Positions 25,366-34,579 of a DNA stretch of 64,000 nt are shown here, in pieces (position 1 is the first letter of the stretch; every line of letters starts with the position of its first letter). The stretch comes from Chloroflexota bacterium (lineage in GTDB: Bacteria; Chloroflexota; Anaerolineae; Anaerolineales; Villigracilaceae). Below the pieces are notes generated by a model. The model did not search any database and had not been told where the DNA came from. It saw only the letters and a list, made by a program, of their open reading frames with translations. The DNA lies in NCBI GenBank assembly GCA_016191845.1, contig JACPVF010000017.1, forward strand, positions 140,770 to 204,769. The letters run 5' to 3'. The position numbers and the translations under genes were made by a program.

Positions 25366-26013
25366 ATGAATATTGGTATTTTGGGAACGGGAGTTGTCGG
25401 TCAAACCATTGGCACGCGCCTGATCGAACTCGGTCATAATGTGATGCTGGGTTCGCGCCTGGCCAACAACGAAAAAGGTCGCGCCTGGGCCAGGGTGCAG
25501 GGGAGTCAGGCCTCGCATGGGACCTTCGCCGAGGCCGCCAAGTTCGGCGAGATCCTCTTCAACTGCACCTCGGGCATGGGCTCGCTTTCGGCGCTCGAAT
25601 TCCCGAGCAAGTCGGACCTCACCAACAAGGTGCTGATCGACGTGGCCAATCCGCTCGACTTCTCGCGGGGCATGCCGCCCACGTTGACCGTCAGCAACAC
25701 CGACTCGCTGGCCGAGCAGATCCAGCGCATGCATCCGTTGCTGCGCGTGGTCAAGGCGCTCAACACCATGAACGTGGACGTGATGGTGCACCCCGAGCGC
25801 CTGCATGGTCCGCACGACGTGTTCATCTGCGGCAACGACGATCTCGCCAAGAACACCGTCACCGAGATCCTGACCGACTGGTTTGGCTGGGAGTCGGTCA
25901 TCGACCTGGGTGACATCTCCAATGCGCGCGGCATGGAGATGGTCCTGCCGTTGTGGATTTCCCTGCAGAGGAAATTGGGCACCGCCTATTTCAACTTCAA
26001 GATCGTCAAATAA
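25366..26013 (+). CDS. NADP-binding oxidoreductase, F420-dependent-NADP-reductase-like
   Basis: 215 residues. The N-terminal Rossmann motif GILGTGVVGQTIGTRL (~4-19) and the basic MLGSRLANN (~28-36) match the NADP-binding F420 oxidoreductase family; the Arg suggests NADPH. VANPLDFSRGMPPTLTVS and VVKALNTMN are typical later motifs of this family. The partner substrate is unknown; family members reduce F420 or other small electrophiles. GGGGAAAGG precedes ATG. It is followed by a terminator and appears to be a single gene. Confidence 0.82.
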   Translation: MNIGILGTGVVGQTIGTRLIELGHNVMLGSRLANNEKGRAWARVQGSQASHGTFAEAAKFGEILFNCTSGMGSLSALEFPSKSDLTNKVLIDVANPLDFSRGMPPTLTVSNTDSLAEQIQRMHPLLRVVKALNTMNVDVMVHPERLHGPHDVFICGNDDLAKNTVTEILTDWFGWESVIDLGDISNARGMEMVLPLWISLQRKLGTAYFNFKIVK

Positions 26014-26034
26014 GCGGGTTCGTGTTAAATCCAG

Positions 26035-26060
26035 GCCTGGCCCAGCGGCCAGGCTTTTTG
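26035..26060 (+). terminator. Terminator of the NADP-binding oxidoreductase gene
   Basis: GCCTGGCC (26035-26042), loop CAGC, GGCCAGGC (26047-26054), then TTTTTG. Confidence 0.85.
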
Positions 26061-26111
26061 ATTCCAAGGCTGCGATTTGAGATTACAATCGACCCGAAGT
26101 CGTGGAGGCTT

Positions 26112-27803
26112 ATGAAACCGTCTTTGCTGCGCGCCCGCTATTGGCGCATCGTCGCATTCTTCGCCTGGGTCACCCTGGGCTTCATCTTTTGGGAACTCCT
26201 CCTGCCGCGCATTTTCCTAAGCGGCCTCACCCGCCGCACCCGCTCGCGGCGCATGACCGACATCGCGATTCGTTTCCGCGCGCTGGCCATCCGCATGGGC
26301 GGTGTGATGATCAAGGTGGGACAGTTCCTTTCCTCACGGCTGGATGTCCTGCCGCCTGAGATCACCGAAGAACTGGCGGGATTGCAGGACGAGGTCCCCG
26401 CTGAGGATTTCTCCGCCATCCGCGCCAAAGCGGAGTCCGAGCTTGGGTCCCGCCTAGACCTGAAGTTTGCCGCCTTCGACGAGGCGCCCCTGGCAGCTGC
26501 CTCCCTCGGGCAGGTCCATCGTGCGCGTCTGCTCCCACAGGATGCCGAGAAGGCAGGCTTCGAAAACGTGGTGGTCAAGATCCAGCGCCCGCATATCGAG
26601 CAGTTGGTGGAAGTGGACCTCTCCGCCCTGCGGCGGGTCGGCGGCTGGCTGGAGAAGTACCGTCCCATCCGCGATCGCGCCGATGTGCGTGCCCTGATCG
26701 AGGAATTTGCCGCCACCGTCCGCGAGGAGATCGATTATCTGGCCGAGGGCCGCAACGCCGAGACCTTTGCCGCCAACTTTCAGGATGATGAGAACGTCCA
26801 TGTGCCGCGCGTGGTGTGGAGTCATTGCACAGGACGGGTGCTCACGCTCGAAGATGTCTTCGCCATCAAGATCACCGACTATGACGCCATCACCGCCGCG
26901 GGCATCGACCGCAACGAGGTAGCCGTCCGCCTATTGGATACCTACCTCAAGCAGATCTTCGAAGATGGTTTCTTCCACGCCGACCCACACCCTGGCAACC
27001 TGTTCGTCACCCCGCTGGACAAGGGCGCCGACGGCCAGGTCCGCTGGAAGTTGACCTTTGTGGACTTCGGCATGGTCGGCCGCATGCCCGACGGTGTGCG
27101 TGAAGGCCTGCGCGAGTTGATCATCGCCGTCGGTACGCGTGACGCGGTCCGCACGGTCAAAGCCTACAAACTGCTGAATGTTCTGCTGCCCACCGCCGAC
27201 CTGGACCTGATCGAACGCGCCGAGGCCCAACTCTTCGACCGCTTCTGGGGCATGAGCATGAGCGAGCTGCGCTCGATCAACCACGCTGAGATGATGCAGT
27301 TCGCCATGCAGTTCCGCGAACTGATGTACAACATGCCCTTCCAGTTGCCCGAGAATTTGTTATTGCTGGGTCGTACGGTTGCGATTTTGAGCGGCATGTG
27401 CACGGGCCTGAATCCCGACTTCAACCTGTGGGCACAGATCGGACCCTATGCCAGCAAACTGGTCTCTGATGAAAAGGAAGGCGGTTCGATCTTCGACACC
27501 GTCCTCGATGAGGCGGGGAATCTGTTCAAGTTGCTGCTGGCTCTGCCCGGGCGGGCAGACCGCGTGCTGACCCTGGTCGAGCGCGGCGAGTTGAACGTGC
27601 AGATGCCGCTGGTCAACCGTCAGATCGCGTACGTCGAACGGGCGGTCAACCGCCTGACGGGCGTGCTGACCTTCGTCGGCTTGCTGCTGGCGGGAGCCAT
27701 TGTCCTGCCGTCGAATGAGACGTTGGCCTATATTCTGATGGGCGCATCGGGCGTGGCGTTGGTCTATACCCTCTTTTTCATCCGCCGCAGAAGGATTTTG
27801 TAA
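26112..27803 (+). CDS. ABC1/UbiB-family atypical kinase (AarF-like)
   Basis: 563 residues from ATG 26112, with GTGGAGG upstream. UbiB landmarks are IKVGQFLSSR (KxGQ, ~67-76), the A-rich nucleotide loop LAAASLGQVHRA, ADPHPGNLF and FVDFGMVG (metal-binding Asp). Two hydrophobic helices near the C-terminus (~520-558) anchor it to the membrane, and another lies at ~15-33. These proteins are ATPases that assist isoprenoid-quinone biosynthesis or related lipid chemistry. No quinone gene lies nearby, so the pathway is open. It is followed by a dispersed repeat. Confidence 0.92.
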   Translation: MKPSLLRARYWRIVAFFAWVTLGFIFWELLLPRIFLSGLTRRTRSRRMTDIAIRFRALAIRMGGVMIKVGQFLSSRLDVLPPEITEELAGLQDEVPAEDFSAIRAKAESELGSRLDLKFAAFDEAPLAAASLGQVHRARLLPQDAEKAGFENVVVKIQRPHIEQLVEVDLSALRRVGGWLEKYRPIRDRADVRALIEEFAATVREEIDYLAEGRNAETFAANFQDDENVHVPRVVWSHCTGRVLTLEDVFAIKITDYDAITAAGIDRNEVAVRLLDTYLKQIFEDGFFHADPHPGNLFVTPLDKGADGQVRWKLTFVDFGMVGRMPDGVREGLRELIIAVGTRDAVRTVKAYKLLNVLLPTADLDLIERAEAQLFDRFWGMSMSELRSINHAEMMQFAMQFRELMYNMPFQLPENLLLLGRTVAILSGMCTGLNPDFNLWAQIGPYASKLVSDEKEGGSIFDTVLDEAGNLFKLLLALPGRADRVLTLVERGELNVQMPLVNRQIAYVERAVNRLTGVLTFVGLLLAGAIVLPSNETLAYILMGASGVALVYTLFFIRRRRIL

Positions 27804-27806
27804 ATT

Positions 27807-27847
27807 CCCTGAACGGAGCCGCGTGTTCTCGCAACGTAGTCGAAGGG
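27807..27847. repeat. Dispersed palindrome, copy 4
   Basis: CCCTGAACGGAGC (27807-27819) and GTAGTCGAAGGG (27836-27847) arms with a variable centre, 3 bases after the UbiB-like stop codon. Confidence 0.75.
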
Positions 27848-27912
27848 CAGGGATAATTGGAAATGTACTTATATGCGTTTCGGCTGCTGCTCAATACGAA
27901 ATTAAAGGCAAA

Positions 27913-27937
27913 CCGCCCCGTCAAGCTGACGGGGCGG
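27913..27937 (-). terminator. Terminator of the 76-residue protein gene
   Basis: CCGCCCCGTCA (27913-27923), loop AGC, TGACGGGGCGG (27927-27937). On the minus strand it is followed by TTTGCCTTTAATTT. Confidence 0.8.
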
Positions 27938-27944
27938 TGGTCTT

Positions 27945-28175
27945 CTACGCGGTCTTTTTCTTTTCTTCCACGTGTTCGAGCGCGGCGTCGATCATGCTGC
28001 GGAAGGCCAGCAGCATCTCCTTGCGGGCGGCGCGCCGATGCTCCTTGAAGCCGGGCGGCAGCATCGTTTCGAAACTCTTGCGCATCTCTTCGCGGGCTGC
28101 ACGCATGTGCTCGCGCGCTTCGGACGGAATTTGTTCTTCATGCGACTTGCGGGTGCGGGACGTTTTTTCAGCCAT
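27945..28175 (-). CDS. Small helical protein with an internal duplication
   Basis: 76 residues, highly charged (Arg, Lys, Glu) and without membrane segments or cysteines. Two consecutive ~23-residue units can be aligned: EHMRAAREEMRKSFETM and EHRRAARKEMLLAFRSM share E-H-x-R-A-A-R-x-E-M and a following F-x-x-M, so the core is an internal repeat, probably two amphipathic helices. GGAGAC lies upstream of ATG and a good terminator follows, which supports a real gene. I know no function. Cytoplasmic; possibly a small regulator or a membrane- or DNA-interacting helical hairpin. Confidence 0.7.
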   Translation of the reverse strand: MAEKTSRTRKSHEEQIPSEAREHMRAAREEMRKSFETMLPPGFKEHRRAARKEMLLAFRSMIDAALEHVEEKKKTA

Positions 28176-28332
28176 AAGAGTCTCCTTACTTATTTCTGAT
28201 TATAGCGCAGCGCCGTCCAGACTGCAAACGGACGAGTTTCCCCCATTTGAAGTGTAACTTAGAACATATTTTCGTGTTATTGCTCTCAACGAGATCGGTG
28301 TGTGCCGATCCTTTATCAAAACGGAGGCAGAA

Positions 28333-28758
28333 ATGGATTTTAGCAATATCAACTGGTTGGCTGTTCTTGTATGTGTCGTAGTCAGCATGGTCAGCGGATC
28401 GATCTGGTACAACCCCAAAACCTTCTTTCCCATCTGGTGGAAGGGCATTGGCAAGCCCGAAGGTTCCCAGCCTGGCATGGAAAACATGGGCATGACCTGG
28501 GGACTGACGGTCCTGTCGTCTTTTGTGCAGGCTGTGTTCATGGCGTTGATGGTTAACGCTCTGGGACCCGTGATGGGCGGACCATCCCTCGTCACTGGCC
28601 TGACTACAGGCTTCCTGCTCTGGCTGGGATTTGTTGCGCCCACCTATCTGGTCAACAAACTATTTGCAGGTCACGGCCTGAAGATCTGGGCCATCGAGGT
28701 CGGCAATCACCTGATCAACTTTCTGCTCTTTGGCGCCATCCTGGGTGCATGGCGCTAA
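28333..28758 (+). CDS. DUF1761-family small membrane protein
   Basis: 141 residues from ATG 28333, with GGAGG upstream. Four hydrophobic segments (~9-25, ~58-78, ~85-105, ~118-138) and the WYNPKTFFPIWWKG motif near residue 25 match the DUF1761 family of inner-membrane proteins of unknown role. It is followed by a perfect 15-bp terminator, so it is a single-gene unit. A GTG-type upstream start is open but has no ribosome site. Confidence 0.83.
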   Translation: MDFSNINWLAVLVCVVVSMVSGSIWYNPKTFFPIWWKGIGKPEGSQPGMENMGMTWGLTVLSSFVQAVFMALMVNALGPVMGGPSLVTGLTTGFLLWLGFVAPTYLVNKLFAGHGLKIWAIEVGNHLINFLLFGAILGAWR

Positions 28759-28774
28759 GTCTAAACGCAAAGTA

Positions 28775-28808
28775 AAATAAGCGGACGGCATACGCCGTCC
28801 GCTTATTT
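28775..28808. terminator. Terminator after the DUF1761 gene
   Basis: A perfect 15-bp stem, AAATAAGCGGACGGC (28775-28789) with 28794-28808, loop ATAC. Confidence 0.9.
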
Positions 28809-28822
28809 GTTGAGGAGAGAGC

Positions 28823-29278
28823 ATGACCTTGCATATCCGCTTTTACCGCGCCGATGACTTTGAACCCGTCACGCGCCTGTGGCGCCGCGCCCGTGAAGTT
28901 GCCGTGCCCGAGTTGACCGCGCGTATGGGCTACAGCTTCAAAACCGACCAGGCCCATTTCGCCGAACACATCGTCGCGGACTGCGACCTGTGGGTGGTGG
29001 AGAAGAACGGTGTCATCGTGGCCTTTATGGGCATCAAGAAGGACTTCATCGACTACCTCTACGTCGACCCCGATTACCATCGTCAGGGCATCGGCCAATT
29101 TCTGCTCGAACACGCCCGCGACCTCTCGCACGATCATTTGTGGCTGTACACGCACCTGGCCAACTCCATGGCGCGTGCCTTCTATGAGAAGAATGGTTTT
29201 GTTGCCAAGAAGTTTGGCACCAGTCCTGCGCCAGAGAATGAACCTGACGTCGAGTATCACTGGTATCGCCCCGAGTGA
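28823..29278 (+). CDS. GNAT-family N-acetyltransferase
   Basis: 151 residues. The acetyl-CoA binding motif is DPDYHRQGIGQFLLEHA (~86-102; Q/R-x-x-G-x-G/A form), preceded by the strand FIDYLYV and followed by ANSMARAFYEKNGF, the usual motif B end. GNAT enzymes acetylate an amine; the acceptor is not recognisable. TGAGGAGAG lies upstream of ATG. The alr start lies 2 bases after its stop codon, so it is probably co-transcribed with alr and the following genes, as often seen for rimI-like genes. Confidence 0.85.
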   Translation: MTLHIRFYRADDFEPVTRLWRRAREVAVPELTARMGYSFKTDQAHFAEHIVADCDLWVVEKNGVIVAFMGIKKDFIDYLYVDPDYHRQGIGQFLLEHARDLSHDHLWLYTHLANSMARAFYEKNGFVAKKFGTSPAPENEPDVEYHWYRPE

Positions 29279-29280
29279 CC

Positions 29281-30378
29281 ATGCGTCCCACCTACGTCAA
29301 AATCAACCTGAGCCAGCTTCAGCGCAATCTGGGAGCCATCCGCGCGCACGTTGCGCCTGCCAAAGTGCTGGCGGTGGTCAAGGCCAACGCCTATGGCCAC
29401 GGCGTGGATGGCGTTGTGCCTTTCCTCGAACCCTTTGCCGATTATCTCGGCGTGGCCTTGGTGGAAGAGGGCATTTACCTGCGCGAACTGGGGATCAAGA
29501 AACCGATCCTGGTGATGGGCGGGACTCTGGCCGAGCAGTTGCCCGCCTTCCTAGAACATGACCTGACCCTCACCGCTTCTTCTCTGGACCTGTTGCGGGC
29601 CGCCGAGCAGTTGGCCGAGTCTGCAGGGAAGCGTCTGCGCACCCACCTGAAGATTGATACTGGCATGGAACGCGTGGGCGTGCGCGACACGGACGCGAAG
29701 CCTTTCATTGAAACATCACTTGCGTGCAGGCATATTGAAGTAGAAGGCATCTACACTCACCTGGCCAACTCGGAAGTGCCTGACTTAATCCACGCGCGCT
29801 TGCAACTGGAGCGTTTCCAAAGCGTGCTGGCGCTGTACGACAAGTTCGGTGCACCAACGCCTGCCTTGCGCCACATGTGCAACTCGGGCGGAATCCTGCA
29901 ATTGCCCGAGGGCCATTTTGATATGGTGCGGCCTGGCATCATGCTTTACGGCTACTATCCTGGTGAGGATGTCCAGCGCACGGTGGAGGTCAAACCTGCG
30001 CTGACCTGGCACTCGCGGGTGGTCTATTCCAAGATCACGCCGCCCGGGCGGCCGGTTAGTTATGGGTCGTTGTGGCAGGCCGAGGTCCCGACCCGCCTTG
30101 TCACCGTCCCGTGCGGTTACGATGATGGCTATTTTCGCAATATGACCAATCGGGCGCGGGTCGTCATCGGCGGTAAGAGCTATCCACAGGTCGGGCGCAT
30201 CTGCATGGACCAGTTCATGGTCGATGTGGGCAACGATGACGTGCAAGTTGGCGACGAGGTCATCCTGCTGGGGCAGGGTATCTCGTCCGATGATTTTGCG
30301 CTTTGGGCTGGCACCAACAATTATGAGCCGCTGACCAATATCAGCGCGCGCGTGCCGCGTGTGTTCGTGACCGAGTAG
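29281..30378 (+). CDS. alr: Alanine racemase
   Basis: 365 residues from ATG 29281; a GTG at 29275 overlapping the upstream stop is a second option. It supplies D-alanine for peptidoglycan. The PLP lysine is K34 in VVKANAYGHG, and the second catalytic base lies in the CMDQFMVDVGN region (Tyr-containing segment nearby). The barrel motif HLKIDTGMERVG and the C-terminal beta domain with VPCGYDDGY are complete. Length is normal for the family. It begins 2 bases after the GNAT gene and lies upstream of lspA, so these envelope genes form a run in one direction. Confidence 0.95.
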   Translation: MRPTYVKINLSQLQRNLGAIRAHVAPAKVLAVVKANAYGHGVDGVVPFLEPFADYLGVALVEEGIYLRELGIKKPILVMGGTLAEQLPAFLEHDLTLTASSLDLLRAAEQLAESAGKRLRTHLKIDTGMERVGVRDTDAKPFIETSLACRHIEVEGIYTHLANSEVPDLIHARLQLERFQSVLALYDKFGAPTPALRHMCNSGGILQLPEGHFDMVRPGIMLYGYYPGEDVQRTVEVKPALTWHSRVVYSKITPPGRPVSYGSLWQAEVPTRLVTVPCGYDDGYFRNMTNRARVVIGGKSYPQVGRICMDQFMVDVGNDDVQVGDEVILLGQGISSDDFALWAGTNNYEPLTNISARVPRVFVTE

Positions 30379-30417
30379 AGTACAATAGGCGGGCGATTTC
30401 CAAGTTTGAGGTGAATT

Positions 30418-30975
30418 TTGAAGAGACTGACGAAAGACTATCTGATCCTGGCGCTGGTGGTGGCCGTGATCGTCTCACTCGACCAGTGGACCAAGTGGCT
30501 GGTGCGCACGAACATCCCCTTTACCGGTGCGTGGCTGCCCGCGGGCATGGAATGGCTGATGCCGTATGCGCGCATCGTGCATTGGTATAACAGCGGTGCG
30601 GCCTTCGGAATGTTCCAGCAGGGCGGCGGTGTGTTCGCGGTCCTGGCTGTGATTGTGGTGATCGCCATCATCTATTATTTTCCGCGTGTAGAAGAGGACG
30701 ACTGGCCGTTGCGCTTGGCGATGGGCATGCAGCTGGCGGGCGCGCTCGGCAATCTGATCGACCGCCTGATGCTGGGCGGCAAGGTGACCGATTTCATTTC
30801 GGTGATGACCTTCCCCGTGTTCAACGTAGCCGATTCCAGTATCACGCTGGGGGTGGTGGTGTTGATCCTGGGCGTGTGGTGGAAGGAACACCACGAGAAG
30901 AAGGCCGAGGCGCAGGCAGAATCCCAGGCGGATTCCCAGCCTGTGGAAGATCAGGTGAGTGAATCCCGTGAGTGA
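30418..30975 (+). CDS. lspA: Lipoprotein signal peptidase
   Basis: 185 residues. The aspartic membrane protease removes signal peptides from prolipoproteins, such as those encoded at 1143 and 54748. Conserved boxes are SLDQWTKW, WYNSGAAFGM, LIDRL with the first catalytic Asp, and FNVADSSI with the second. Four membrane segments are clear. The start is TTG at 30418 with GAGGTGAA upstream; no ATG is available. The last ~25 residues form an Ala/Glu/Gln-rich tail beyond the usual end. The stop overlaps the start of the following pseudouridine synthase. Confidence 0.94.
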   Translation: MKRLTKDYLILALVVAVIVSLDQWTKWLVRTNIPFTGAWLPAGMEWLMPYARIVHWYNSGAAFGMFQQGGGVFAVLAVIVVIAIIYYFPRVEEDDWPLRLAMGMQLAGALGNLIDRLMLGGKVTDFISVMTFPVFNVADSSITLGVVVLILGVWWKEHHEKKAEAQAESQADSQPVEDQVSESRE

Positions 30976-31891
30976 CCAGATCCTGGTCTTTCGGTTCGAG
31001 AAGGACGTGGCCGAGCGGCTCGACAAGTTCCTGGTCGGTTGCATGTCCGATTTTTCGCGCGCGCGCCTGCAAGGGCTGATTGCCGACGGCTTCGTGCGCG
31101 TGGACGGCGTCTCCGCCAAAAAATCTGGACAGATGATCGAGGCGGGGACGGAGGTGGAAGTGCGCATCCCGCCGCCCGAGCCGACGGGGCTGATCGCCGA
31201 GGAGATCCCGCTCGATATCATCTTCGAAAACGATGACCTGCTGGTGGTCAACAAGCCTGCGGGCATGGTCGTCCACCCCGCGGCGGGACACAGTTCAGGG
31301 ACGTTGGTCAACGCCGTGCTGGGATACGATCCCGAGTTCGGTGAGATCAGCGGCGAGGAACGCCCGGGCGTGGTCCATCGCCTCGACAAAGAAACCTCGG
31401 GTTTGATCGTGATGGCCAAGAATGACGCCGCCCACCGCTGGCTGCAGGACCAGTTCCGCCTGCGCAAGGTGGAGAAGGTCTACTTGGCGCTGGTGGACGG
31501 TGCTCCGCCCACGCCGACGGGCCGCGTGGAGGCTGCCATCGGCCGTGACCCAAGTCACCGTAAAAAGATGGCCATCCTGCCGCCCGGTAAGGGCCGCGAG
31601 GCCGTCAGCGAATACAAGACGCTCGAGTCGTTCAAATCCCATACCCTGCTGGAGTTCCATCCGTTGACGGGACGCACGCATCAGATCCGTCTGCATTGCG
31701 CATTTCTGGAATGTCCCATCGTGGGCGACAAGGTGTACGGCCGCAAGAGTCAGTCTATACAGTTGGACCGCCATTTTTTGCACGCGGCCCGCTTGAAGAT
31801 CACCCTGCCTGGCGAGAAGAAACCCCGTCAGTTCGAAGCGCCGCTGCCTGAGGATTTGGAAGCAGTGCTGGTGGAATTGCGCAACAAGTAA
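30968..31891 (+). CDS. rluD: RluD-family rRNA pseudouridine synthase
   Basis: 307 residues from GTG 30968; GTG 30959 would add three residues, and AGGTG at 30953 suits the later start better. An N-terminal S4 RNA-binding domain (ERLDKFLVGCMSDFSRARL, ~14-32) precedes the catalytic domain. The catalytic Asp lies in VVHRLDKETSGLIVMAKND, and LTGRTHQIRLHCAFLECPI closes the active site. This is the RluC/RluD group, which modifies U positions of 23S rRNA; which sites are modified cannot be fixed by sequence. It overlaps lspA, the common lspA-rluD arrangement. Confidence 0.92.
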   Translation: MSDQILVFRFEKDVAERLDKFLVGCMSDFSRARLQGLIADGFVRVDGVSAKKSGQMIEAGTEVEVRIPPPEPTGLIAEEIPLDIIFENDDLLVVNKPAGMVVHPAAGHSSGTLVNAVLGYDPEFGEISGEERPGVVHRLDKETSGLIVMAKNDAAHRWLQDQFRLRKVEKVYLALVDGAPPTPTGRVEAAIGRDPSHRKKMAILPPGKGREAVSEYKTLESFKSHTLLEFHPLTGRTHQIRLHCAFLECPIVGDKVYGRKSQSIQLDRHFLHAARLKITLPGEKKPRQFEAPLPEDLEAVLVELRNK

Positions 31892-31926
31892 CGGTGCCTT
31901 TGCGCTTTTGAATCGAAAGGAATCCC

Positions 31927-32967
31927 ATGGAAACCATCGACCTTCGTTCCGATACCGTCACCCAGCCCACGCCTGAGATGCGTGAGGCGATGGCCAAAGC
32001 TCAGGTGGGGGATGATGTGTACGAGGATGATCCCACTGTCAACAAATTACAGGAGATGGCGGCGGCCCTGCTTGGCAAGGAAGCCGCGCTCTTCGTCCCC
32101 TCGGGAACGATGGGCAACCTGCTGGCGCTGCTGACTCACTGTCAGCGCGGCGATGAGGTCATCGTTGGCGACCAGTCGCACATTTACCTCAACGAAGCGG
32201 GCGGGATGTCTGCCTTGGGTGGGATTCATCCGCACCCGGTCAAGAATCAAGCCGACGGCACGCTGGCCCTGGATGACATCCGCGCTTCGATCCAGAGCGA
32301 GGATGTGCATCACACCATCACGCGCCTGGTCTGCATCGAGAACACGCAGAACATCTGTGGCGGGGTCCCGCTGACGGCGGAGTACACCCGTCAGGTGGGT
32401 GAGTTGGCGCACGCCAACGGCTTGGCGTTGCACATCGACGGGGCGCGCCTGTTCAATGCGGCGGTGGCGCAGAATGTCTCAGCAAAAGAGCTGGCCGCAC
32501 CTGCGGACTCGGTTATGTTCTGCCTGAGCAAGGGACTGGTCGCGCCCATCGGGTCCATGCTGGTGGGGTCAGTGAAGTTCATCAAGCGTGCGCGGCATCT
32601 GCGTAAGATGTTGGGTGGTGGAATGCGTCAGGTAGGGATCGTTGCGGCGGCGGGAATCATCTCGCTCGAATCGATGATCGAACGCCTGGACGAAGATCAC
32701 GCCCGGGCGCGGAAGCTGGCCGAAGGTCTGAACCAGGTCAAAGGCATCGTCGTCGACAAAGGTTCGCCATACACCAATATGGTGTACTTCGACCTGACGA
32801 AGGATGCCCCGCTGAATGCCGAACAAATTGCGGCGAGATTGAAGGAACATGGCGTGCTGGTCGGCCCCGAGACTTATACCCGCTTCCGTCTGGTGACGCA
32901 TTACTGGATCGATGACGCGGCCGTGGACCGCACCGTGCAAGCCTTTGCAGATGTGTTGAATGCATAA
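31927..32967 (+). CDS. ltaE: Low-specificity L-threonine aldolase
   Basis: 346 residues. PLP enzyme that splits threonine or allo-threonine to glycine and acetaldehyde. It begins with [19 protein letters not shown], has the PSGTMGNL cofactor loop (~58-65), [10 protein letters not shown] and the PLP lysine K202 in [18 protein letters not shown] lies upstream of ATG. It is followed by a perfect terminator and seems to be transcribed from the upstream genes or alone. Confidence 0.94.
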   Translation: METIDLRSDTVTQPTPEMREAMAKAQVGDDVYEDDPTVNKLQEMAAALLGKEAALFVPSGTMGNLLALLTHCQRGDEVIVGDQSHIYLNEAGGMSALGGIHPHPVKNQADGTLALDDIRASIQSEDVHHTITRLVCIENTQNICGGVPLTAEYTRQVGELAHANGLALHIDGARLFNAAVAQNVSAKELAAPADSVMFCLSKGLVAPIGSMLVGSVKFIKRARHLRKMLGGGMRQVGIVAAAGIISLESMIERLDEDHARARKLAEGLNQVKGIVVDKGSPYTNMVYFDLTKDAPLNAEQIAARLKEHGVLVGPETYTRFRLVTHYWIDDAAVDRTVQAFADVLNA

Positions 32968-32970
32968 ACG

Positions 32971-33003
32971 AAAGCCGCCGCTCTATAGAGCGGCGGCTTT
33001 TTG
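32971..33003. terminator. Terminator between ltaE and the convergent GGDEF gene
   Basis: AAAGCCGCCGCTCTA and its perfect complement (32971-33000) form a continuous palindrome flanked by A- and T-runs, so it can serve both strands. Confidence 0.92.
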
Positions 33004-33013
33004 ATTCAAGAAA

Positions 33014-34579
33014 TCAGGAGATCAATTTGTCCCAATGGCTGGCGGCAGGCTCGATCTGGTTGCGGCCGCGATCCTTGGCGATGTACAGGCGGCGGTCCGC
33101 CAGGTCCACCAGCTTCATGGTCTCGTCGGCTTCATCTGGGAATTGGGCGATGCCCTGGCTGAGGGTGGGGGCGGGGATGCTCTTCCGCATGGATTTAATC
33201 TTGAGCGTAGCCATGCTCTCGTGGATGCGCTGCGCCACCCGCTGGGCTTGTTTGCCACTCGCGCCTGGCAGCGCAATGACGAACTCTTCGCCGCCCCAGC
33301 GCCCGACGATGTCTGTGTGTTTGATGTGACGGCGAATCGTCTTGCACAGCGCGGTCAGGATCTCGTCGCCCGCCAGGTGACCGTAGGTATCGTTGTATTG
33401 TTTGAAATAATCCACGTCGAGCATGATCAAACTGAGGGGGCGTCTTTTGAAGCATGCTTCCTCGGTGAGTTTCTTCAACAGATTCAAGAAATACCCATGG
33501 TTGTACACGCCGGTCAAACTGTCGAGTTGGGATTGCTTTTCCACTTCGGCGTGGTGGAAGGTGTTGTCCAACGCCAGGGCGGCGTGCATGGCCAGGTTTC
33601 GCATCAATTCCAGGTCGCTGTGATTGAAGGCGTTGGGACGATAGGAAGCGAACGCCATGACGCCTTGCACGTGGATGCCGTCGATTGGGACGCCCATCCA
33701 CGAGAGGCTGTTCCTGCCATTTCCGACGATAACCAGTTCCACGCCTGTCAGGTCAATGTTACGGCGCAGGTCGGGCAGGAACAGCTCCTTCTTGTTGCGG
33801 ATGACCCAGCCCGAGAGCGTGCCATCCATCGTGGTTCGCACGTTGTCGTAGTACTCTCCATCATCGTAGAGCAGGCTCAGGCGGATCTCATTCCCTTCTG
33901 CCAGCCCAAAGAAGTAACTGTCGGCGGACAGGGCATTGGGGATGGTGGCGCTCAACAGGTTAAGGACCTGCTCTGTTTCGAGCGAGGACGAAATCTTGCG
34001 GCTGAAATCATTGACGATGCGAAGGCGGCTGATGTTGCGGGTGGCGAGAGTCTTGTACTGGTGAATAGCCTCATTCACAACTGCGGCAACCAGTGTTGCA
34101 CCCAACAACCGCGCCCAATTATCAATCTCCGTAAGGAACTGTAAGTTGCGAATCAACAACACAAGGGTGAACCCCCCCAGAATGAGGCTGGCAGGCTTTC
34201 GGTCCGCGATGATGGAGGCGGTGATGCATAACAGGATCATCAATCCGCCGATATAGTTGTCCATGCCTTTGGGCAGGAAGCCGACGATCAACGCCGAGCC
34301 CACCACCTGGACGATCGCAAAGGTCCACACATGGGTGGGGTGCAATTGAGGGGAGGGGATCAGAACGAAGTGGAAGTGGGTCAGGAATAGGATGTTGGCG
34401 ACTGAATAACAGATCAGGGCGAGGTAATTGAGATCACCTAGCTTAAGGCTCAGTCCTGTGAGCAGCATGACCAGCAGCAGGAAGATGCTGGCCAGGCCAG
34501 AGGGAATGACGGGGACTAGTTGTTCCTGCGGGGTGAGACCCAGCGCGTCCAGGCGTTCTTTGAGAATTCTATTGGTCAT
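33014..34579 (-). CDS. Membrane-bound diguanylate cyclase with GAF and GGDEF domains
   Basis: 521 residues. About six hydrophobic segments lie between ~25 and ~170, followed by a GAF sensor (~200-345) and a GGDEF domain (~355-515). The catalytic motif is intact: GRWGGEEFVIAL. The substrate loop LDVDYFKQYNDTYGHLAGDEIL is also intact, so it should make cyclic di-GMP. The inhibitory site five residues upstream reads KHTD and not RxxD, so product inhibition may be weak. It overlaps the upstream HD-GYP gene by 11 bases. The membrane part is not a recognised sensor class. Confidence 0.9.
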   Translation of the reverse strand: MTNRILKERLDALGLTPQEQLVPVIPSGLASIFLLLVMLLTGLSLKLGDLNYLALICYSVANILFLTHFHFVLIPSPQLHPTHVWTFAIVQVVGSALIVGFLPKGMDNYIGGLMILLCITASIIADRKPASLILGGFTLVLLIRNLQFLTEIDNWARLLGATLVAAVVNEAIHQYKTLATRNISRLRIVNDFSRKISSSLETEQVLNLLSATIPNALSADSYFFGLAEGNEIRLSLLYDDGEYYDNVRTTMDGTLSGWVIRNKKELFLPDLRRNIDLTGVELVIVGNGRNSLSWMGVPIDGIHVQGVMAFASYRPNAFNHSDLELMRNLAMHAALALDNTFHHAEVEKQSQLDSLTGVYNHGYFLNLLKKLTEEACFKRRPLSLIMLDVDYFKQYNDTYGHLAGDEILTALCKTIRRHIKHTDIVGRWGGEEFVIALPGASGKQAQRVAQRIHESMATLKIKSMRKSIPAPTLSQGIAQFPDEADETMKLVDLADRRLYIAKDRGRNQIEPAASHWDKLIS

